Assembly: GCA_021808185.1 (NCBI GenBank)
Contig: JAKBCB010000025.1
Location: 1 to 16,726, forward strand
Direction: 5' to 3'
DNA from: Pseudomonadota bacterium
GTDB lineage: Bacteria; Pseudomonadota; Alphaproteobacteria; Acetobacterales; Acetobacteraceae
DNA: 16,726 nt
Positions within the stretch are counted from its first letter, which is position 1. The number at the start of each line of letters is the position of its first letter. Position numbers and translations under genes: made by a program. Shown here one piece after another: positions 12,923-16,726 of this stretch. Under the pieces are notes generated by a model. That model did not search any database. It had not been told where the DNA came from and was given only the letters and a program-made list of their open reading frames with translations.

Positions 12923-14083
12923 ATGCCGCCGCCACGGCCCCCACGGCCCTCCGCCGGGCCGGATGACGACGACGCGACGGTGGTGCTGCGCCCGCCGGGG
13001 GCGCCACCGCCCGCGCCGCCGCGCCGCTGGGGGTGGCTGCTGGCCGGGGCTGGGGTCGTGATCGTGGCCGCCGCCGGCGGGGCGTTCGTGCTGCGGCACC
13101 CGGCGCCGCCGCCCATCGTCGCCCCCGTGGCGCCGCCCGTCGTGGTGCCACCCGTCGCCACACCGGCCCCGCCGCCCGTCGTTCCGGCCGCGATCGCGCC
13201 CCCGCCCGCGCCGCCCGCGCCGCCGGCCGCGGCCCTGCCCAGCGCCGACGAGGCTGCCATCCTCGCGGACCGGCCCGACCACCTGACCCTGTTCCGCTTC
13301 GCGCCGGACCCGGCGGTGCTGGTGCTGGATTTCCCCTCGCTCGACCAGCAGGGCCGCATGCTCAACCGCGTCGCGGCGCTGACGGAAAAGGCCGGGCTGC
13401 CGCGCGACCGCGTGCTGAGCGACGCCGAACTCGACGCCGCCATCCGCGCGCATGGCGACACGGTGGCGACGTTCTATTACGGCCACGACTATCCGGTTTC
13501 CGCGCTGGCGCGCTTCTTCGCGCTGGCCGACCGCGACCACATCGCCCTCGGCGCGCCGGAGGAGGAATTGCGCGCGCTGCTGCGCGGCCTCGGCTGGTTC
13601 GCGCCCGATGCGGGCGGGGCGCTCATCAGCCTCTCGCGCCAAGGTGCCGACCCCGACATCACGCCCCCGGTGCGGGCGGCGATCCTGCATCACGAGCTGT
13701 CGCACGGCGCGTTCTTCGCCGAACCCGCCTACGCCGACTACGTGCGCGGGTTCTGGCACACCGCGCTGACCGAGGCGGAGCGGGCTGCCGTGAAAACATT
13801 CCTCGGCTCGGAGGACTACGACACCGCCGACGAGGATCTGATGGCCAACGAAATGCAGGCGTATCTGATGTTCACCGACGACCCGCATTTCTTCCTGCCG
13901 TCGAACATCGGCATGAGCGAGGCGCGGCGCGCGGCGCTGCGGGCGGCGTTCCGCCGCGACCTGCCGCTGCCCTGGCTGCGCGCGGCGATGGCGCCGCCCC
14001 CAAGCCCGCCCCCGCCCGCCGTGGCGGGGCGCGGCGTCACTTCGGCTTCGGCACCGCGTCCACCAGCAGCAGCGTCCCGCTGA
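12923..14083 (+). CDS. Membrane-anchored protein with HExxH metallopeptidase motif, unknown function
   Basis: I do not recognise a named family. The 386-residue product starts with a short cytoplasmic segment holding DDDDATVVLRPPG (residues 14-26), then one transmembrane helix (about 36-57). A long Pro/Ala/Val linker (about 59-110) and a globular periplasmic-side domain (about 115-360) follow. That domain contains HHELSHGAFF (His257, Glu258, His261: HExxH) and, 49 residues further on, NEMQAY with Glu310, a plausible third zinc ligand as in gluzincin peptidases. The tail (about 360-386) is Pro/Ala-rich and its last 15 codons overlap the 3' end of the converging kinase gene. Placement with the OmpA proteins suggests a cell-envelope protease or wall-associated factor of the T6SS; this is inference. 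The ATG at 12923 has a weak ribosome site. Confidence 0.75.
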   Translation: MPPPRPPRPSAGPDDDDATVVLRPPGAPPPAPPRRWGWLLAGAGVVIVAAAGGAFVLRHPAPPPIVAPVAPPVVVPPVATPAPPPVVPAAIAPPPAPPAPPAAALPSADEAAILADRPDHLTLFRFAPDPAVLVLDFPSLDQQGRMLNRVAALTEKAGLPRDRVLSDAELDAAIRAHGDTVATFYYGHDYPVSALARFFALADRDHIALGAPEEELRALLRGLGWFAPDAGGALISLSRQGADPDITPPVRAAILHHELSHGAFFAEPAYADYVRGFWHTALTEAERAAVKTFLGSEDYDTADEDLMANEMQAYLMFTDDPHFFLPSNIGMSEARRAALRAAFRRDLPLPWLRAAMAPPPSPPPPAVAGRGVTSASAPRPPAAASR

Positions 14084-16286
14084 CACGGGCACCCGCGGCG
14101 CGCGCCTGCTCGATGGCGCGGTTGAGATCGGCGAGGTAGCCGTCCGCCTTCTCCTCGGCATTGCGCGCCGGCGCCAGCTTCAGCGGCACCGAGGAGGCGA
14201 CGGCCAGGATCATGTCGGTGCCGTACGGCTCGCCGCTCTGCCATTGCGGCTTGCCGGGGCCTGGATCGCCGAGCGCCAGATGCTCGCCCGCCGCCAGCTT
14301 TTTCGCCGGCTGCGCCGCAAGCTTGTTCGCCGGTTCCGCCAGGGTGGGGAACAGGTGCGCCAGCGTGCCGTCATGCGCGAAGTAGTCCACCCGCACCTCG
14401 CCGCCGAAATCGGGCATGGTCAGGCGCGGCAGGATCGGCTCGCCGTCCTTCAGCACGGTGCGGTTGCCGGCCAGCGTCAGGCCGACCCCCTGGCCGGGTG
14501 CGCCGGCGAGCGCGCTGACCGGGCGCAGCAGTGCCAGCGCCGGGCAGAACACCGGATCGACCGTGTGCACATGCCACGCCATCGGCTGCGCCCCGGCGAT
14601 GCCGCCGATCTGGCGTTGCAGCGCGGCGGCGGTGGCGGCATCGGCGAAGCCGCCGACCGTGACGCCGCCGCCGTCCCGCGCCGCCGCGTCCGCCACCGCG
14701 CAGCGCGCGGCGTGCAGCGCCTGGGAGATTTGTTGCAGCATCGCCGCCGGCACGATCGAGGCGGTCTGCGTCGGCGGAGGCGGGGCCACTTGCGGCGGTG
14801 CCACCGGCTGCGGCGCGGGCGCCGGGGTAACGACTGGGGCGGGAGCAACGACAGGAGCCGGAGTCTGGGCCACGACCGGCGGCGGGGCAGGCGGTTCGGC
14901 TGGCGTGGTTTGCGCCTGCGGCGCGGGCGGCGCCGGAGTGGTCGCCGGCGCGACCGCCACCTGAACCGGAGCAGGCTGGACCTGCGCGGGTTGGGCCGGG
15001 GTGCTCTGGATCGGTGCCGGGGCCGGCGTGGGTTCGGCTGGCGCGGCCGGGGCGGGCGTGGGGGCGGCCTGCGCCTCCGCCGTCGCGGGCGGCGGCGCGG
15101 TGACGACGGGGGCAGGGGCGGGGGTAGGAGCAGGGGCGGGGGCCGGCGTCTCGGCGGCCGGTGGCGCGGCCGGGGCCGGCGTGGCCTCGGCGGTCTGCGC
15201 CGGCTGGCTCTGCGCCGGCTGGCTTTGCACGGGGGGCGGCGGGGCGGGACGGGTCAGGAACCAGGCGCCGCCGCCGACCGCCAGCAGCGCCACCACGCCG
15301 ACACCGGCCAGCAACGGCAGCTTCGATCCGCCCGCCGCCGGTGCCACGGGGGCGGGCGCCGGGTGTGGGGCAGGGGCGGGGCGGGCGGTGCCGGTTGCCG
15401 CCGCCGCCGTGCGCGGGCGCACCATGGTGGCTTCATCGTCGCCGCCGGCCGTCGCCGGGGCCGCGGTGCCGGCGATGGCGGCGCGCAGCGCCTCGGCGAA
15501 GGCGCTGGCCGAGGCAAACCGGTCCTGCGGGCGCTTGGCGATGGCTTGCAGCACCACCGCGTCCACCGCCGCGGGAACGGTGCCGGCGAGTGCCGAGGGC
15601 GCCGGCGGCTCGGTGTTCAGCACCTTGTGCATGATCGCGGTCAGCCCGCCCTCGAACGGGCGTTCGCCGGTCAGCAACTGGTACAGCAGCACGCCGGCGG
15701 AATAGACATCGGTGCGCGCGTCCGCCGCCTCGCCGCGAAACTGCTCGGGCGACATATAGGCCGGCGTGCCCAGCATGGTGCCGGCCTGGGTCATGCTGCT
15801 CATCTCGATGCGCGCGATGCCGAAATCGGCGATCTTGGCGCGCCCGTCGCTGGTCAGCATGATGTTGCCGGGCTTGATGTCGCGGTGCACCACGCCGCGC
15901 TCGTGGCTGAACTGCAAGCCGGACAGCACGTCGTCCATGATCTTGCGGATGTTCTCGAGCGGGAAGCGCTCCTTCTTGTCCATCACCGACTTCAGCGTCG
16001 GCCCATCGACGAACTCCATGACGATGTAGGCCAGATCGCTGGTCTCGCCGTAGTCGTACACGCCGACGATGTTGGGGTGCGACAGCCGGCCGGCGGCCTG
16101 CGCCTCGCGCCGGAAGCGGGCGATCTCCTCGGCGGTTTCCGGGTCCGGGTTCGCCGGCAGCGGCACGCTCTTGATGGCGACGCGCCGGGCGATCAGCGGG
16201 TCCCAGCCGTCGTACACAATCCCCATGGCGCCCTGCCCAAGGGTGCCCCGGATGTCGTATTTCCCGAGGGTTTGGGGGACGTCCAT
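14037..16286 (-). CDS. Transmembrane Ser/Thr protein kinase, T6SS PpkA-like
   Basis: A 749-residue Hanks-type kinase. The kinase domain (about 10-270) is complete: glycine loop GQGAMGIVY (17-25), Lys39 in VAIK, Glu61, HRDIKPGN (Asp136), DFG (Asp154) and activation loop TMLGTPAYMSPEQ. A linker with DDEATMVRP (283-291) leads to one transmembrane helix (about 323-344), so the kinase domain is cytoplasmic. About 200 residues of Pro/Ala/Gln-rich spacer follow, then a C-terminal domain (about 550-749) whose end, AAGEHLALGDPG and YGTDMILAVASSVPL, resembles DUF4384 regions of other T6SS-linked kinases. It probably senses the envelope and triggers T6SS firing by phosphorylating an FHA partner, opposed by PppA. 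The ATG at 16284-16286 has a GGCAGGCAG-type ribosome site, 31 bases after the CHAT stop. Confidence 0.92.
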   Translation of the reverse strand: MDVPQTLGKYDIRGTLGQGAMGIVYDGWDPLIARRVAIKSVPLPANPDPETAEEIARFRREAQAAGRLSHPNIVGVYDYGETSDLAYIVMEFVDGPTLKSVMDKKERFPLENIRKIMDDVLSGLQFSHERGVVHRDIKPGNIMLTSDGRAKIADFGIARIEMSSMTQAGTMLGTPAYMSPEQFRGEAADARTDVYSAGVLLYQLLTGERPFEGGLTAIMHKVLNTEPPAPSALAGTVPAAVDAVVLQAIAKRPQDRFASASAFAEALRAAIAGTAAPATAGGDDEATMVRPRTAAAATGTARPAPAPHPAPAPVAPAAGGSKLPLLAGVGVVALLAVGGGAWFLTRPAPPPPVQSQPAQSQPAQTAEATPAPAAPPAAETPAPAPAPTPAPAPVVTAPPPATAEAQAAPTPAPAAPAEPTPAPAPIQSTPAQPAQVQPAPVQVAVAPATTPAPPAPQAQTTPAEPPAPPPVVAQTPAPVVAPAPVVTPAPAPQPVAPPQVAPPPPTQTASIVPAAMLQQISQALHAARCAVADAAARDGGGVTVGGFADAATAAALQRQIGGIAGAQPMAWHVHTVDPVFCPALALLRPVSALAGAPGQGVGLTLAGNRTVLKDGEPILPRLTMPDFGGEVRVDYFAHDGTLAHLFPTLAEPANKLAAQPAKKLAAGEHLALGDPGPGKPQWQSGEPYGTDMILAVASSVPLKLAPARNAEEKADGYLADLNRAIEQARAAGARVSGTLLLVDAVPKPK
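15194..15223 (-). repeat. 15-bp tandem duplication in kinase linker
   Basis: The unit TCTGCGCCGGCTGGC occurs twice in direct succession (15194-15208 and 15209-15223). It encodes the repeated QSQPA-type residues of the spacer just outside the transmembrane helix, so copy changes keep the frame. Confidence 0.75.
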
Positions 16287-16317
16287 CTGCCTGCCCTTGT
16301 GACCGCGTGGCCCTAAG

Positions 16318-16726
16318 CTATAGCTGGCCCGATGGCGCGGGCGAAGAGGCTTGCGCCGTCGCCGCCGCCCCGCCGCCGCCGGCCTCGCCGATCGCCGCGA
16401 ACGGCGCCCAGAAGAACGGGTGCGACACCTCCGCCGGCAGCGATTTGCCGGCCTCGTCCAGCAGCCGCACCTGCGCCTGCCGCAGCGCCGCCGCCACCCC
16501 CTGGCCCGGCGCCGTCTGCAATCCGTGCAGCGTCAGCACCACCAGATACTTCGCCACCGCGTCGCTGACCGACCAGTGCGTGACCAGCAATGTGCGCGCT
16601 CCGGCATAGAAGAACGCACGCGCGAGGCCGGAGAGGCTCTCGCCCGCCGTGCCGCCGCCGCCGCCGCCCGAGTTGCAGGCCGAGAGGATCACCACGTCGG
16701 CGTCCAGGTCGAGCTGCGTCACGTCG
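16318..16726 (-). CDS. CHAT-domain (caspase-like) protease, C-terminal part, cut by window edge
   Basis: The visible 136 or so residues are the end of a CHAT domain, a caspase-HetF-related cysteine peptidase fold. DLDADVVILSACNSG holds the catalytic cysteine; the GESLSGLARAFFYAGARTLL and VTHWSVSDAVA segments are family hallmarks, as is the SHPFFWAPFAAIG ending. The tail is Gly/Ala/Ser-rich. The catalytic histidine and any N-terminal TPR repeats lie beyond the right edge. An in-frame GTG at 16722 is internal to the domain and is not the start. Only 31 bases separate its stop from the kinase ATG, so the two are probably one operon. A CHAT protease coupled to a T6SS kinase is unusual and suggests a signalling or cell-death branch; the substrate is unknown. 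Confidence 0.88.
   Translation of the reverse strand, partial: DVTQLDLDADVVILSACNSGGGGGGTAGESLSGLARAFFYAGARTLLVTHWSVSDAVAKYLVVLTLHGLQTAPGQGVAAALRQAQVRLLDEAGKSLPAEVSHPFFWAPFAAIGEAGGGGAAATAQASSPAPSGQL

Noticed and set aside
14244..16316. Long plus-strand open frame opposite the kinase (690 codons)
   Set aside because: It is a high-GC shadow of the kinase, rich in Arg, Gly and His with no domain pattern, while the minus strand encodes an intact kinase.

Overview
The window is GC-rich DNA (roughly 70% by eye, not computed) with dense, mostly overlapping or closely spaced genes. It reads as an alphaproteobacterial replicon, most likely Acetobacteraceae. That placement rests on the RepA_C-type plasmid initiator, the HNH protein and a dispersed GC-rich double-hairpin element, and it is from memory of such genomes, not from a search. 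No rRNA, tRNA or CRISPR array was seen.

Left part (1-6116, all minus strand): a type VI secretion system (T6SS) structural operon. In transcription order it is tssA, tssB, tssC, hcp (tssD), tagJ, tssE and tssF, the last running off the left edge. Gene content and order match the H1-type T6SS of Pseudomonas aeruginosa (tssA1-tssB1-tssC1-hcp1-tagJ1-tssE1-tssF1). It supplies the contractile sheath, inner tube, baseplate parts and the TssA cap/initiator.

Middle part (6117-10223): a plasmid maintenance module. In order along the + coordinate it holds repA (minus), an origin with 16-bp iterons, a DnaA box and an AT-rich element, a partner gene in the parB position, parA (minus), a region dense in inverted GTCT/AGAC repeats that looks like a recombination (res) site, a serine resolvase (plus) and an overlapping HNH-nuclease-like gene (plus). 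The T6SS is therefore probably plasmid-borne, with its two halves flanking the replication origin.

Right part (10251-16726): T6SS regulation and accessory genes. tagF and a PP2C phosphatase (pppA) overlap on the minus strand. Divergent from them on the plus strand are two tandemly duplicated OmpA-like lipoprotein-sized periplasmic proteins and a membrane-anchored protein with an HExxH metallopeptidase motif. Converging on that gene are a membrane-spanning Ser/Thr kinase (PpkA-like, C-terminal DUF4384-like region) and, just upstream of the kinase, the C-terminal end of a CHAT (caspase-like) protease cut by the right edge. Kinase, phosphatase and TagF are the known parts of the threonine-phosphorylation pathway that gates T6SS firing. 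The CHAT protein, the HExxH protein and the OmpA pair are unusual companions and are the least explained part of the locus. tssG, tssH/clpV, tssJ, tssK, tssL, tssM, fha and vgrG are not in this window.
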